From: Shimia sagamensis
GTDB taxonomy: Bacteria; Pseudomonadota; Alphaproteobacteria; Rhodobacterales; Rhodobacteraceae
Assembly: GCF_900182745.1 (NCBI RefSeq)
Contig: NZ_FXTY01000001.1
Span: 186,001 to 250,000, forward strand
DNA: 64,000 nt
Reading direction: 5' to 3'
The notes under the pieces are model-generated. The model had not been told where the DNA came from, made no database searches, and saw only the letters and a program-made list of their open reading frames with translations. Below are positions 18,451 to 26,707 of the stretch, piece by piece. Numbering within the stretch: the first letter of the stretch is position 1; each line of letters opens with the position of its first letter. The position numbers and the translations under genes are program-made.

Positions 18451-19397
18451 TATTGGCTCATCGCCGGGGCGGTCACGTCGATGGTGATCGCCTCGACAGG
18501 GTTGATCGACGGGATCATGCCACTGTCGTGCAGAAACTGCTCAAAGCGCACGTAACGACCCGCGTCATAGCCCGCTGGGCGCAGCGCAAATCGTGGCAGC
18601 GTGTCGGCCCAAGCCCGTTTGTTCAGCTCATCTTGTAGCTCCACAGAGGTGCCGGAGAAGATGTCCCAGCTTTTCTGCGGGTTGTTCACGATATACTGGG
18701 TGGCTTTCTCAGTTGCCGCCATGAAACGCGCCACTTTGTCAGCATCCATGGTCTCTGGATTGGCCACATAGATCAGCTCATCATACGATGGCACACCCTC
18801 TTCTTCGATGTAGAAACAGGTGCCCGGATGGCCTTCGATGTCCATCTGGTTCAACTCAAAGTTCCGATACGCGCCAATCACCGCATCCACCTGACCAGAC
18901 ATCAACGATGGCGACAGGGAGAAGTTCACATTGACCAGCTCGATGTCATCGGTGGTGACACCATATTTGCCCAGAACCGCGCCTAGTACAGCCTCTTCCA
19001 CGCCCGCGACGGAGAAGCCAACCTTCTTGCCTTTCAGGTCCGCTGGCGACTTGATCGGGCCATCTTCCAGCACCAGCAAGCAATTCAGCGGGGTCGCCAC
19101 CAGCGTGCCAACACGTTTCAGCGGCAGACCTTCGTGGATCTGCAGGTGCAGTTGCGGCTGGTAAGACACTGCCAGATCGGCCTGACCAGCGGCCACAAGG
19201 CGAGGCGGCATGGAGGGATCGGCCGGGGCCACAATTTCAACCTCAAGGCCCTGCTCCTCAAAGTAGCCGTTCTCAGCGGCCACAATGATTGGACCGTGGT
19301 CGGGGTTGATGAACCAGTCCAGCAAAAGGGTCATCTTGTCAGCCGCCATGGCCGGAGTTGCGGCCATCAGGGCTACAGCTGCGATAAAGTGCTTCAT
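18450..19397 (-). CDS. thiY: Periplasmic thiamin-precursor-binding protein (ThiY, NMT1/THI5-like)
   Basis: Secreted binding protein of 315 aa with signal peptide MKHFIAAVALMAATPAMA followed by the NMT1/THI5-like core (LLLDWFINPDHGPIIVAAENGYF, DLAVSYQPQLHLQ, PTxLN-like contacts). An upstream in-frame ATG at 19544 would add 49 unrelated residues. The ATG at 19397 is preceded by AGAGGA and gives a clean signal peptide. It is the binding component for ThiXZ in the same operon and delivers an aminopyrimidine to the permease. Confidence 0.9.
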   Translation of the reverse strand: MKHFIAAVALMAATPAMAADKMTLLLDWFINPDHGPIIVAAENGYFEEQGLEVEIVAPADPSMPPRLVAAGQADLAVSYQPQLHLQIHEGLPLKRVGTLVATPLNCLLVLEDGPIKSPADLKGKKVGFSVAGVEEAVLGAVLGKYGVTTDDIELVNVNFSLSPSLMSGQVDAVIGAYRNFELNQMDIEGHPGTCFYIEEEGVPSYDELIYVANPETMDADKVARFMAATEKATQYIVNNPQKSWDIFSGTSVELQDELNKRAWADTLPRFALRPAGYDAGRYVRFEQFLHDSGMIPSINPVEAITIDVTAPAMSQ

Positions 19398-19413
19398 TAC
19401 GTTTCCTCTCATT

Positions 19414-20379
19414 CTAAGAAGCGGAGGCCGCGACAAGAACAATCTCGCCGGGCCAATCTTTTTGTATCTGTTCGGCTGCACGCCAAGACCGCAGCCCCGT
19501 TGCACAGCACAAAGCCAGCCGCCCCTCGGCGATTGGCAGTTCATCTTTCAACTGATCCGGCAACAGGCGCAGCGCATCCGGATGTGAAGGCTCCGGCGCT
19601 TCCTCAATGCCGCGCAACTCCACAATCGTGTCACCCTTGCCAAGCATCTCCAGCGACACAAAGCTAAAGGCTGTCTCCGGCTCCGGCGCAGCATCAAACC
19701 GAAACGGCGCGCTGCGCATGGTCTTGGCGTCAAACTGCACCATTTGCCCCAGCGGGCTTGGCTCCTGCCCCATCAACGTGGCCAGTGCCATCTGCGCCTG
19801 CATCGCGCCAATCAAGGCCACCACCGGCCCCATCACACCCGCCGTCGCGCAGCTCGCCCCGCTTTCCGGGGCCTCCGGGAACAACGCCCTCAACGATGGA
19901 GCGCCTCCGCAAACACCCGCCGCATAGCCCGACAGCGCCAAGGCAGATCCTGTGATCAGCGGGATGTTTTGCGCCAAACACAAATCGCTCAACGTGTAGC
20001 TCACCGCATAGCTGTCAGCGCAATCCATCACCAAGGTCACATCGTCGAGCAGCGCTGGCGCATTGGCCGGGGTCAGCTTGGCCACCACAGCCTCAACCGC
20101 AATCTCACCATTGATCGCCGCACATCGCGCCGCCGCCACCTCGGCCTTGGGCTGGCCTTGGTCCGCTTCGATAAACATCGTCTGACGATGCAGATTGGAC
20201 AGCTCCACAGTGTCACAATCAACAATGGTAATCCGCCCAACACCTGCGCCCGCCAGTAAAGGCAGCGCACTCGCCGCCAAACCACCCGCGCCAATGACCA
20301 ACACATGGGCCGTAGCCAGCGCCACCTGCCCATCTGCACCCACTTCGGGCAAAATCATCTGACGCGCGTAGCGGCTCAC
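19414..20379 (-). CDS. thiF: ThiF/MoeB-type sulfur-carrier adenylyltransferase with C-terminal rhodanese domain
   Basis: E1-like enzyme of 321 aa that adenylates the C-terminal Gly-Gly of ThiS so it can accept sulfur. The ATP-binding motif VIGAGGLAASAL, DCDTVELSNLHRQTMF and the catalytic-Cys block SGASCATAGVMGP are present. The last 75 residues form a short rhodanese-like domain with CCATGLRSWRAA (active-site loop, Cys about 292), which could carry the persulfide. The open frame begins at ATG 20397, but GTG 20379 has GGAGG upstream and a GTGA overlap with thiE, so I start there. The fusion puts activation and sulfur delivery in one protein. Confidence 0.88.
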   Translation of the reverse strand: MSRYARQMILPEVGADGQVALATAHVLVIGAGGLAASALPLLAGAGVGRITIVDCDTVELSNLHRQTMFIEADQGQPKAEVAAARCAAINGEIAVEAVVAKLTPANAPALLDDVTLVMDCADSYAVSYTLSDLCLAQNIPLITGSALALSGYAAGVCGGAPSLRALFPEAPESGASCATAGVMGPVVALIGAMQAQMALATLMGQEPSPLGQMVQFDAKTMRSAPFRFDAAPEPETAFSFVSLEMLGKGDTIVELRGIEEAPEPSHPDALRLLPDQLKDELPIAEGRLALCCATGLRSWRAAEQIQKDWPGEIVLVAASAS

Positions 20380-20972
20380 TTGCAGACCTCCAGCCACTGG
20401 CGCACGCGGTCTTCTGGATCGTCGTTGAGCGTAATGTCAGTGACCGCCGCAACAATGTCCGCCCCAGCCTCAAACACGCCCGGTGCACGGTCCACCGACA
20501 TGCCGCCGATGCCCACCAGCGGCACATCGCCCACGCGTGCTTTCCATTCGGTCACACGCGGCAGGCCCTGTTGGTGCCATTTCATCTTTTTCAGAATGGT
20601 TGGATAGACCGGCCCAAGCGCGACATACTCAGGGGCGAATGCCAGCACCCGCTCCAACTCGTCGTCATCATGGGTCGACACGCCCAATTTGATCCCAGCC
20701 GCGCGGATCGCTTTAAGATCTGCATCGTCCAGATCTTCTTGGCCCAGGTGAAGCCACTCACAGCCCAGATCAATTGCCGCCTGCCAGTAATCATTGATCA
20801 CCAACACACAGCCATATTCGCGACACAGCGCTTGGCCTTCGGCAATCTGTGCACGGACGTGGTCCTCCGTGGCATCCTTGATGCGCAGCTGCACCAGTTT
20901 GATGCCAAGCGGCAACATGCGTTTCAGCCAGTTCACATCATCAAAAATCGGGTAAAACTTATGCAGGCTCAT
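20376..20972 (-). CDS. thiE: Thiamin-phosphate synthase
   Basis: TIM-barrel enzyme of 198 aa that joins HMP pyrophosphate with the thiazole phosphate. Recognisable segments are [18 protein letters not shown], the [13 protein letters not shown] helix, ALGPVYPT and the phosphate-binding VGIGGMS. The length is near the 200-215 aa norm. It overlaps thiG (ATGA) and thiF (GTGA). It completes the thiamin-phosphate step using ThiD and ThiG products from the same transcript. Confidence 0.92.
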   Translation of the reverse strand: MSLHKFYPIFDDVNWLKRMLPLGIKLVQLRIKDATEDHVRAQIAEGQALCREYGCVLVINDYWQAAIDLGCEWLHLGQEDLDDADLKAIRAAGIKLGVSTHDDDELERVLAFAPEYVALGPVYPTILKKMKWHQQGLPRVTEWKARVGDVPLVGIGGMSVDRAPGVFEAGADIVAAVTDITLNDDPEDRVRQWLEVCK

Positions 20973-21742
20973 GACAGGAATGCCTTTCCAATAACCGGTG
21001 TGCTGGCTTCGGCCATGTCACGCGCCTCAATCGGGTCCGCGTCGCAAGCCATCTGGCCCGCTTCCACGGCGGCCATCATCGCCTTGGCCATGGCCACCGG
21101 ATCACCGGCTTTCGCCACCGCTGTATTCAGCAGCACCGCATCAAAGCCCAGCTCCATCGCCGCCGCCGCATGGCTCGGCAGGCCAATGCCCGCGTCCACA
21201 ACCAGCGGCACGTCTGGAAACTCCGCCCGCATCGCCCGCAAGGCGTAAATGTTGTTCAACCCGCGCCCGGAGCCAATTGGCGCGCCCCAGGGCATCAGCA
21301 CCTCACAGCCTGCCTCGAGCAGACGCTCCCCCACGATCAGGTCTTCGGTGGTGTAGGGAAACACCTCAAAACCGTCCTCAGACAGGATGCGCGCGGCCTC
21401 AACCAGTTGAAACACATCCGGCTGCAAACTATCGGTGTGGCCAATTAGCTCCAGCTTGATCCACTTGGTGTCAAACACCTCCCGCGCCATATGTGCCGTG
21501 GTCACGGCCTCTTTCACCGTATGACAGCCCGCCGTGTTGGGCAGCACATGTACGCCCAGATCCGCGATCATCTGCCAAAAAGTCTGTCCCGCCCCGCCAG
21601 CACCTTCGCGGCGTAGTGACACCGTCGCCACGCCCGCGCCGGACGCACGAAACGCCTCTTCCAAAATCGCCGGGCTTGGATATTGCGCCGTGCCCAGCAT
21701 CAACGGGTTTGGCAGCTCCACGCCATAAAACGACTTGCCCAT
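20969..21742 (-). CDS. thiG: Thiazole synthase
   Basis: ThiG, 257 aa, condenses DXP, dehydroglycine and sulfur from ThiS into the thiazole. It shows [10 protein letters not shown] at the N-terminus, the Schiff-base Lys in [26 protein letters not shown] and [19 protein letters not shown]. It lies three bases downstream of thiS, the usual partner order. The dehydroglycine source here is ThiO, the aerobic route, consistent with the adjacent oxidase gene. Confidence 0.95.
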   Translation of the reverse strand: MGKSFYGVELPNPLMLGTAQYPSPAILEEAFRASGAGVATVSLRREGAGGAGQTFWQMIADLGVHVLPNTAGCHTVKEAVTTAHMAREVFDTKWIKLELIGHTDSLQPDVFQLVEAARILSEDGFEVFPYTTEDLIVGERLLEAGCEVLMPWGAPIGSGRGLNNIYALRAMRAEFPDVPLVVDAGIGLPSHAAAAMELGFDAVLLNTAVAKAGDPVAMAKAMMAAVEAGQMACDADPIEARDMAEASTPVIGKAFLS

Positions 21743-21745
21743 CTT

Positions 21746-21940
21746 TCAGCCCCCCTGCATCGGCGCAACCACTTCAACGCGGTCGCCATCGGCCAATGTC
21801 TGCGCCGCGCGCAATCCGGCGGGCACAAAACCTTCGTTGAGTGAGGTCGCCACGCGCCCCGAAAACCCACACTCGCCCAACAGGCCCGCCAAATCCGTGG
21901 CCGCCACCTCGCGGGCCTCTCCGTTAAGCACGATCTTCAT
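21746..21940 (-). CDS. thiS: Sulfur-carrier protein ThiS
   Basis: Ubiquitin-like protein of 64 aa beginning MKIVLNGEAREV and ending in PMQGG; the terminal Gly-Gly is the site of adenylation and thiocarboxylation by ThiF. A longer open frame continues upstream within thiO and is a shadow. The chosen ATG at 21940 lies within the 3' end of thiO (17-base overlap), so translation is coupled. Only four bases separate its end from the ThiG start. Confidence 0.93.
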   Translation of the reverse strand: MKIVLNGEAREVAATDLAGLLGECGFSGRVATSLNEGFVPAGLRAAQTLADGDRVEVVAPMQGG

Positions 21941-22910
21941 CGACCATCTCCGAATGAATGTTGTGAAGCGCCAAATCCGCGACGCCTTTGGCCAGCGCAG
22001 GGGCCAGCAAATAGCCATGGCGATACAGACCGTTGGCGTAAATTGTCCGTCCCAACCGCCGGATACGCGGCAGGTTGTCGGGAAACGCAGGACGCAGATC
22101 AACGCCAATTTCCAGCACTTCCGCCTCGCCAAACGCCGGGTTCAGCGCATAGGCCGCGCTCAAAAGTTCCAGCATCGAGCGCGCGGTGATGCGGCTGCTG
22201 TCTTCGCTCTCAATCGAGGTCGCGCCGAGCATATAGACCCCGTCGCCGCGCGGCACGATGTAAAGCGGAATGCGTGGGTGTAGCAAACGCACAGGGCGGG
22301 TGATCTCTACATCCGGCGCGCGGATGATCAGCATCTCACCTTTCACGCCGCGCAGGTCATAAAGGTATTCCCGCGCCGACAGGCCCCGGCAATCTATTGC
22401 ATTCTCCAAGCCGCTCGGCGCGATCTTCTTATGAAATATCACGCCTCTGTCGACCAAGCCGCGATACAAGTCCTGCAAAGCTTTGCGCGGATCAAGGTGG
22501 GCTTCCTCTTCAAAGAACAGCCCTTGCCCAAAGCCGTGCAAATCCGGCTCTAACGCAGCCACTTTTTCGCGCCCAACCTCGGTAAAACCCTCAGTGCGAC
22601 GCGCAAAGCGGCGCATGTCTGGCAGGTCGCGTTTGTTCGCAACCACCAATGTGCCCGCCTTGGTCACGCGGGTCCGTTTGGACCACCAACCAATTGCCTC
22701 CTGACCAAAGCGCAGCACAGGTTCCTCGGCGTTCTCATACTCACACCACGGCGCCAACATGCCGCCTGCCCACCAGCTACAACCATGTGGGCCGGGTGGG
22801 CCAGCAGGATCAAACACCTGCACTTGCGCACCGCGCTCGGCAAGCTCCGTGGCCACGGACAGACCAGCCACGCCAGCCCCTATGACGGAATACAGTGTCA
22901 CGCTGTCCAC
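21924..22910 (-). CDS. thiO: Glycine oxidase ThiO
   Basis: FAD-dependent amino acid oxidase of 328 aa that converts glycine to dehydroglycine for ThiG using oxygen. The FAD motif SVIGAGVAGLSVATELAERGAQVQVFD is at the N-terminus, GCSWWAGGMLAPW follows, and YIVPRGDGVYMLGATSIE with NGLYRHGYLLAPALA near the end are typical of the family. It overlaps thiD by 13 bases and thiS by 17. Its use in place of the radical enzyme ThiH indicates aerobic thiazole synthesis. Confidence 0.92.
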   Translation of the reverse strand: MDSVTLYSVIGAGVAGLSVATELAERGAQVQVFDPAGPPGPHGCSWWAGGMLAPWCEYENAEEPVLRFGQEAIGWWSKRTRVTKAGTLVVANKRDLPDMRRFARRTEGFTEVGREKVAALEPDLHGFGQGLFFEEEAHLDPRKALQDLYRGLVDRGVIFHKKIAPSGLENAIDCRGLSAREYLYDLRGVKGEMLIIRAPDVEITRPVRLLHPRIPLYIVPRGDGVYMLGATSIESEDSSRITARSMLELLSAAYALNPAFGEAEVLEIGVDLRPAFPDNLPRIRRLGRTIYANGLYRHGYLLAPALAKGVADLALHNIHSEMVDEDRA

Positions 22911-23701
22911 ACGCGGTGGAAGTGGTGCAACGGCCCGTGGCCATGACCAACGTTCAAGTCATCCGCCGCCGCAATCGCGCCCTGCAAATACGCATGAGCC
23001 TCTGTCACGGCCTCCGTCATCGGCAAGCCCTTGGCAAGCCCCGCCGCAATGGACGACGACAACGTACAACCTGTGCCATGGGTGTTCTTGGTCTGCTTGC
23101 GCGGCGCGGTCAGCTCCAGCTGCATACCCTCATAGGTCATCAGATAGTCGTGGCAAATATCCCCATCCGCATGACCGCCTTTCATCAGCACCGCTTGCGC
23201 ACCTACGGCACACAACGCCTGCCCCTGCGCCACAACTTGCTCTTCACAGCAGGCAAACTCTTCTTTCAACAGCGCCGCCGCCTCCGGCAGGTTGGGCGTG
23301 ATCACCGTCGCTCGCGGTACCAGCACATCGCGCAGGGTCATCACCGCCTCTTCCGCCAACAGGCTGTCCCCGGACTTCGCCACCATCACCGTGTCGAGCA
23401 CCACTGGCCCCGTGAAATCCGCAATCGCCTCTGCCACCGTGTGAATGATTTCCGGTGTCGCCAGCATGCCAATCTTGATCGCGCCCACATCCATATCCGA
23501 CAGCACCGCGTCGATCTGTGCGCGCACCACATCCAGCGGAATGGGATGTACCGCCGTCACAGCTTGAGTGTTCTGGGCTGTCACAGCCGTGATCACGCTG
23601 GTGCCAAAAGTGCCCAGAGCGCTAAACGCTTTCAAATCTGCCTGAATGCCTGCGCCGCCACCGCTGTCGGAGCCTGCAATTGTCAAAGCGATATGGGCCA
23701 T
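22898..23701 (-). CDS. thiD: Hydroxymethylpyrimidine/phosphomethylpyrimidine kinase
   Basis: Ribokinase-fold kinase of 267 aa that phosphorylates HMP and HMP-P. It has TIAGSDSGGGAGIQADLKAFSALG at the N-terminus, VLDTVMVAKSGDSLL in the middle and the anion-hole motif NTHGTGCTLSSSIAAGLAKG near the C-terminus. It is the first gene after the TPP riboswitch. No thiC is in the operon, so pyrimidine comes from a thiC elsewhere, from salvage through ThiXYZ/TenA, or both. Confidence 0.95.
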   Translation of the reverse strand: MAHIALTIAGSDSGGGAGIQADLKAFSALGTFGTSVITAVTAQNTQAVTAVHPIPLDVVRAQIDAVLSDMDVGAIKIGMLATPEIIHTVAEAIADFTGPVVLDTVMVAKSGDSLLAEEAVMTLRDVLVPRATVITPNLPEAAALLKEEFACCEEQVVAQGQALCAVGAQAVLMKGGHADGDICHDYLMTYEGMQLELTAPRKQTKNTHGTGCTLSSSIAAGLAKGLPMTEAVTEAHAYLQGAIAAADDLNVGHGHGPLHHFHRVWTA

Positions 23702-23763
23702 AAATGACGCCTCCCAGTTTCAAAAACGGGATTCCGCGCGGCAAAAACGTCATCTACTTTGAC

Positions 23764-23850
23764 ACCGTTCCCTCCGCCGGTATTGCCCGGATCAGGTTCG
23801 ATGGGTTTACGCCTAAGCGATTCTCAGCCCTGCAACGCAGAACACCCCAA
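23764..23850 (-). promoter_or_regulatory. TPP riboswitch (THI element)
   Basis: Read on the minus strand, the segment has the conserved elements in order: GGGGTG, GGGCTGAGA, ACCCATCGAACCTGATC, GGGCAATACCGGCGGAGGGA. These match the THI-box consensus (CUGAGA and ACCCUUUGAACCUGAUCUGG) almost exactly. It ends about 60 bases before the thiD ATG, so binding of thiamin pyrophosphate should repress the ten-gene operon. Confidence 0.95.
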
Positions 23851-23906
23851 CGGTTATCTGCCTCTTAGACAAAGCCATCCGCCACGTCAATCACCACCGC
23901 CAGACG

Positions 23907-23938
23907 CAAAAAGCCCCCACCGATGTCTCGGTGAGGGC
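23907..23938 (-). terminator. Rho-independent terminator downstream of the YHS gene
   Basis: On the minus strand CCCTCACCGA, a GACA loop and TCGGTGGGGG form a stem (one G-U pair), followed by CTTTTTG. It separates the YHS gene from the thiamin riboswitch operon transcribed in the same direction. Confidence 0.85.
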
Positions 23939-23968
23939 CAGCGGCCATCGGAGTGGTGGCAGGGTGCC

Positions 23969-24439
23969 TTATTGCAGGCTGGCCGGATCTTTGTCTGCGA
24001 TGGTGGTCCAATTCGCGTCAGCTTTTTCAATGAATCCCGGGATGTCCGCGACCCAACGCTCTTGCACGTCCTGAGAAATATTCAGGAACAGCTCGCCGTC
24101 CACGATTTTCCAGTGGGTTGGGTCACCGTCAAATTTGAAGCCCATCGCCGCGCCAAAGGCACAGTATCCACCGTACTCTGGCAGGTAGGCTTCCGGGTCT
24201 GCCTCAAACGCCGCTTTGTGCTCTTCTGTGGCAAAACGGTAAGTTGCGTCATTGTATGCAGAGGTGATTTTCCAGCTGCCCTTGGTAGGCGCGCCATCGG
24301 TGAAGTAGGCCACCGGATCATAGCCTTGCAGGGCCAGGCCAGTGGAAGACGCGTTGAGGTCAACGCCAGCGGCAAAAGCGGAGGTGGCCACAGCCACGGA
24401 CAGCGCAGCACCGGTGATCAGAGATTTGAAAACGTTCAT
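23969..24439 (-). CDS. Secreted YHS-domain protein
   Basis: Protein of 156 aa with a signal peptide (MNVFKSLITGAALSVAVATSAFA) and a YHS domain whose hallmark is LQGYDPVAYFTDG followed by YRFATEEHKAAFEADPEAYLPEYGGYCA. YHS domains of this type occur in metal- or redox-linked periplasmic proteins; the exact ligand is unknown. The remainder (residues 105-156) is conserved-looking and contains two Trp and a DP-rich end. It is divergent from the TetR regulator, with paired operator-like repeats between them, so it is probably that regulator's target. Confidence 0.8.
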   Translation of the reverse strand: MNVFKSLITGAALSVAVATSAFAAGVDLNASSTGLALQGYDPVAYFTDGAPTKGSWKITSAYNDATYRFATEEHKAAFEADPEAYLPEYGGYCAFGAAMGFKFDGDPTHWKIVDGELFLNISQDVQERWVADIPGFIEKADANWTTIADKDPASLQ

Positions 24440-24470
24440 GGGGGAGGTCCCTTTGTTGAATGATCTAAGT

Positions 24471-24526
24471 TTGGAACCAATCAGTTCCTATTGCCCATTT
24501 ACAATTTGGAACCAAATGGTACAAAT
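24471..24526. promoter_or_regulatory. Paired operator-like repeats between YHS and TetR genes
   Basis: The 11-mer TTTGGAACCAA occurs twice, at 24471-24481 and 24506-24516 (35 bases apart). Each copy extends into a dyad: GGAAC-N6-GTTCC (24474-24489) and ACCAAATGGT (24512-24521). The position between divergent promoters fits binding by the TetR protein encoded to the right. Confidence 0.55.
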
Positions 24527-24560
24527 CAACTGAGCGTGAGTACTGCGTGAGGACAAAACC

Positions 24561-25118
24561 ATGGCGAGACCCAGAGAGTTTGACACCAGCACAGCCATCG
24601 GCGGCGCGATGGCGATCTTTTGGCGACAAGGCTACAAGGCCACCAACCTGCCTGATCTTTTGCGCGCCATGGGCCTCACCCGTGGCAGTTTTTACAAAGC
24701 CTTTGTCGACAAAGAGGCGGTCTATTTCCAGACTTTGCTGCGCTACGATACCGAGGTGGTCTCCACCACGCTGGCAATGCTCAAAGCCTGCGACGCACCT
24801 TTGGCGACCACCTGCCTGATGCCGCTGTTCACCCCGTCAGGTAAAGCCGACATGGGCTGTTTTATCTGCAACGCCATGGTCGAGGTTGCCCCGGACAACC
24901 CAAAGGTCGCGCAGAAAACCCAAGAAATGGCCGATCGCCTGAAAGAGGGGATTTTCGGCGTGCTGGAGGTGCGTGGTGTGGGGGGCCCTTCCCCCACCCA
25001 CCGCGCCGATCTGGCCGAGATGGTCCTGCACCTCTATTTTGGCTTTCAGGCCATGGGCAAATCCGGCCGCGCGCAGGACGATTGGGAAGGGCGGATCAGG
25101 CGGTTGTTGGGGGAGTGA
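24561..25118 (+). CDS. TetR-family transcriptional regulator
   Basis: Repressor-type regulator of 185 aa. The N-terminal helix-turn-helix is FWRQGYKATNLPDLLRAMGLTRGSFYKAFVDKEAVY (about residues 21-56), and the C-terminal ligand-binding helical domain carries several Cys residues (ACDAPLATTCLM, MGCFICNA). It is transcribed away from the YHS gene across an intergenic region containing paired repeats. It likely represses itself and the YHS gene; the inducer is unknown. The Cys residues could sense oxidants or electrophiles, which is inference. Confidence 0.85.
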   Translation: MARPREFDTSTAIGGAMAIFWRQGYKATNLPDLLRAMGLTRGSFYKAFVDKEAVYFQTLLRYDTEVVSTTLAMLKACDAPLATTCLMPLFTPSGKADMGCFICNAMVEVAPDNPKVAQKTQEMADRLKEGIFGVLEVRGVGGPSPTHRADLAEMVLHLYFGFQAMGKSGRAQDDWEGRIRRLLGE

Positions 25119-25221
25119 GTAAGCAACGGCTTTTGTGGTTTTGAAGGGTCACCTTGCGACGGATGTCACGTCTAGGCAGGAGAATCACGGCGTGCCCCCG
25201 CAGGCCTCGACAAAACTCAGC

Positions 25222-25590
25222 TCAGTGGTGGCTTAGGGTAGATAGCCCGTTTTGTAGCGTGACCAGCCGGTCAAGAACGGCACTTCGTTTCTCGTCAAGT
25301 TCCGCTCTAAGACGGTCAATATGCTCTAACTTCTCGGTCAACTTCTCGATGCCGCCTGCGCATGGGCCATCGCCATCGTCCGAAAGGCACGCACTCATGG
25401 CGCGGATTTCACGGACGGAAAACCCTGTCGCGATAAAATCACGTATGCGACCAGCACGACGCAGATCAGCCGCGCTGTAACTACGATAGCCATTTAGGGA
25501 GCGGTCAACGTCCATAAGACCTTCTTTTTCATAATGTCGCAACATACGTTGCGTGATGCCAAGTTGTTCGGCAGCTTCTTTTGCCTGCAT
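25222..25590 (-). CDS. MerR-family transcriptional regulator
   Basis: Regulator of 122 aa. The N-terminal MerR winged helix reads QAKEAAEQLGITQRMLRHYEKEGLMDVDRSLNGYRSYS, followed by the second DNA-contact helix (ADLRRAGRIRDFIATGFSVREIRAMSACL) and a dimerising coiled coil (about residues 75-110). Two Cys flank an acidic loop (CLSDDGDGPC), where MerR relatives bind metals or sense redox, though the pattern does not match a defined metal class. GGAGGG precedes the ATG. It lies 111 bases downstream of the SDR gene in the same direction. A MerR-type promoter precedes the SDR. Confidence 0.88.
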   Translation of the reverse strand: MQAKEAAEQLGITQRMLRHYEKEGLMDVDRSLNGYRSYSAADLRRAGRIRDFIATGFSVREIRAMSACLSDDGDGPCAGGIEKLTEKLEHIDRLRAELDEKRSAVLDRLVTLQNGLSTLSHH

Positions 25591-25701
25591 GTGTACCCCT
25601 CCAATGAGCCTCCCAAAAAATGTAAATCGTGATGGTGATAATCAAGGGGGGAGCCGAATGAACAAGTCCTGCCAACCGCCGTCAACCGACTCCCCAATCG
25701 G

Positions 25702-26466
25702 TCAGGTACGGAGCGACCAACCGCCGTCTACTGTTAAGGTCTGTCCTGTCAGCCAGCTATTGTCAGAGCTTCCAAGGCGCAAAACCCAAGGCACAATATC
25801 ATCCGTTGTCCCACGTCGCCCTAAAGGTACCTGACTGGCCTCTTGTTCCTCGATCTGCTGCGCCATCTCTTCAGGAAGCCCCATCATCCCGGTCAAGGCG
25901 CCGCTTTTGACAGGCCCCGGCGCAATTGCATTTACACGAATCCCATCATCGGCCAGCTCAATCGCCCAAGATCTGGTCAAATTTTCCAGGGCCGCTTTGG
26001 TTGCGCCGTAATGGGCCAACATGGGGGCTGCGTTTCGAGAAACTGCGGTTGAAATATTTACGATTGCCCCTTTGCTGTCACGCAACGGCGCTTGGGCGGC
26101 CTTTACCAACTGGGATGGCCCGACAATGTTAACAGCCGACATTTTTGCAATAGTATCCGCATCGTAAGCTGCCACAGGTAGGGGTTGACCAGCGCCGGAA
26201 TTGTTGACGATCAGATCAATGCGCCCCCAACGCGCCATTGCAGCTTCAACGATGGTGGACCCGCTGTTTACATCCGCACTGTCGACTTGCAGCGTCGCAA
26301 TATTCTCACTTGAAGCAGCGACTTGCGACAACTTTTCTTCTGTACGGCCCGTGATCAGGACGTTTGCACCGTTTGCAACGAGTTCCGCCGCTGTGGCTCG
26401 GCCGATGCCCGAACTCCCACCTGTGACAATTGCCACCTTGCCCTGCCAGGCGCCCTTATTTTCCAT
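25702..26466 (-). CDS. Short-chain dehydrogenase/reductase, probable MerR target
   Basis: Classical SDR of 254 aa with TGGSSGIGRATAAEL, NNSGAG, catalytic Ser in NISTAVS, the YGATK pair and the C-terminal WLTGQTLTVDGGWS. The cofactor is probably NADPH because TGR follows strand two. AGGAG precedes the ATG. The substrate is unknown. The promoter has the stretched, palindrome-containing layout used by MerR activators, and a MerR gene follows, so it may be induced by a small-molecule or redox stress. Confidence 0.87.
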   Translation of the reverse strand: MENKGAWQGKVAIVTGGSSGIGRATAAELVANGANVLITGRTEEKLSQVAASSENIATLQVDSADVNSGSTIVEAAMARWGRIDLIVNNSGAGQPLPVAAYDADTIAKMSAVNIVGPSQLVKAAQAPLRDSKGAIVNISTAVSRNAAPMLAHYGATKAALENLTRSWAIELADDGIRVNAIAPGPVKSGALTGMMGLPEEMAQQIEEQEASQVPLGRRGTTDDIVPWVLRLGSSDNSWLTGQTLTVDGGWSLRT

Positions 26467-26513
26467 GTCTAGAACTCCTATCTTCGAATCATTGGATGTC
26501 GATAAGAGCTACG

Positions 26514-26544
26514 CTTAGAGCCCTGACACTAGTGTCAGGGTCAA
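26514..26544 (-). promoter_or_regulatory. MerR-type promoter with 20-base perfect palindrome
   Basis: A perfect palindrome, CCCTGACACTAGTGTCAGGG, occupies 26521-26540. On the minus strand it sits between TTGACC (26544-26539) and TCTAAG (26519-26514), giving a 19-base spacer. An over-long 19-20 base spacer holding a dyad is the established MerR-family promoter architecture. It lies about 50 bases upstream of the SDR start. Confidence 0.7.
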
Positions 26545-26651
26545 AGGGTTTAATGACGTCGGGATGACGTTTTTTGATCGCCTGCCGTTGGGTCTAGATA
26601 CAAAATCGATAAACTTACACTGCACCCTGACTTTCGCTTTAATCCCCCAAC

Positions 26652-26681
26652 AAAAAACGCGGAAGGCTTTCACCTCCCGCG
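26652..26681 (-). terminator. Terminator of the M16 peptidase operon
   Basis: On the minus strand CGCGGGAGG, a six-base loop and CCTTCCGCG (one G-U pair) are followed by TTTTTTG, 27 bases after the stop of the second M16 gene. Confidence 0.85.
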
Positions 26682-26707
26682 CTTCACATCCTAATTGATG
26701 ACAGCTC

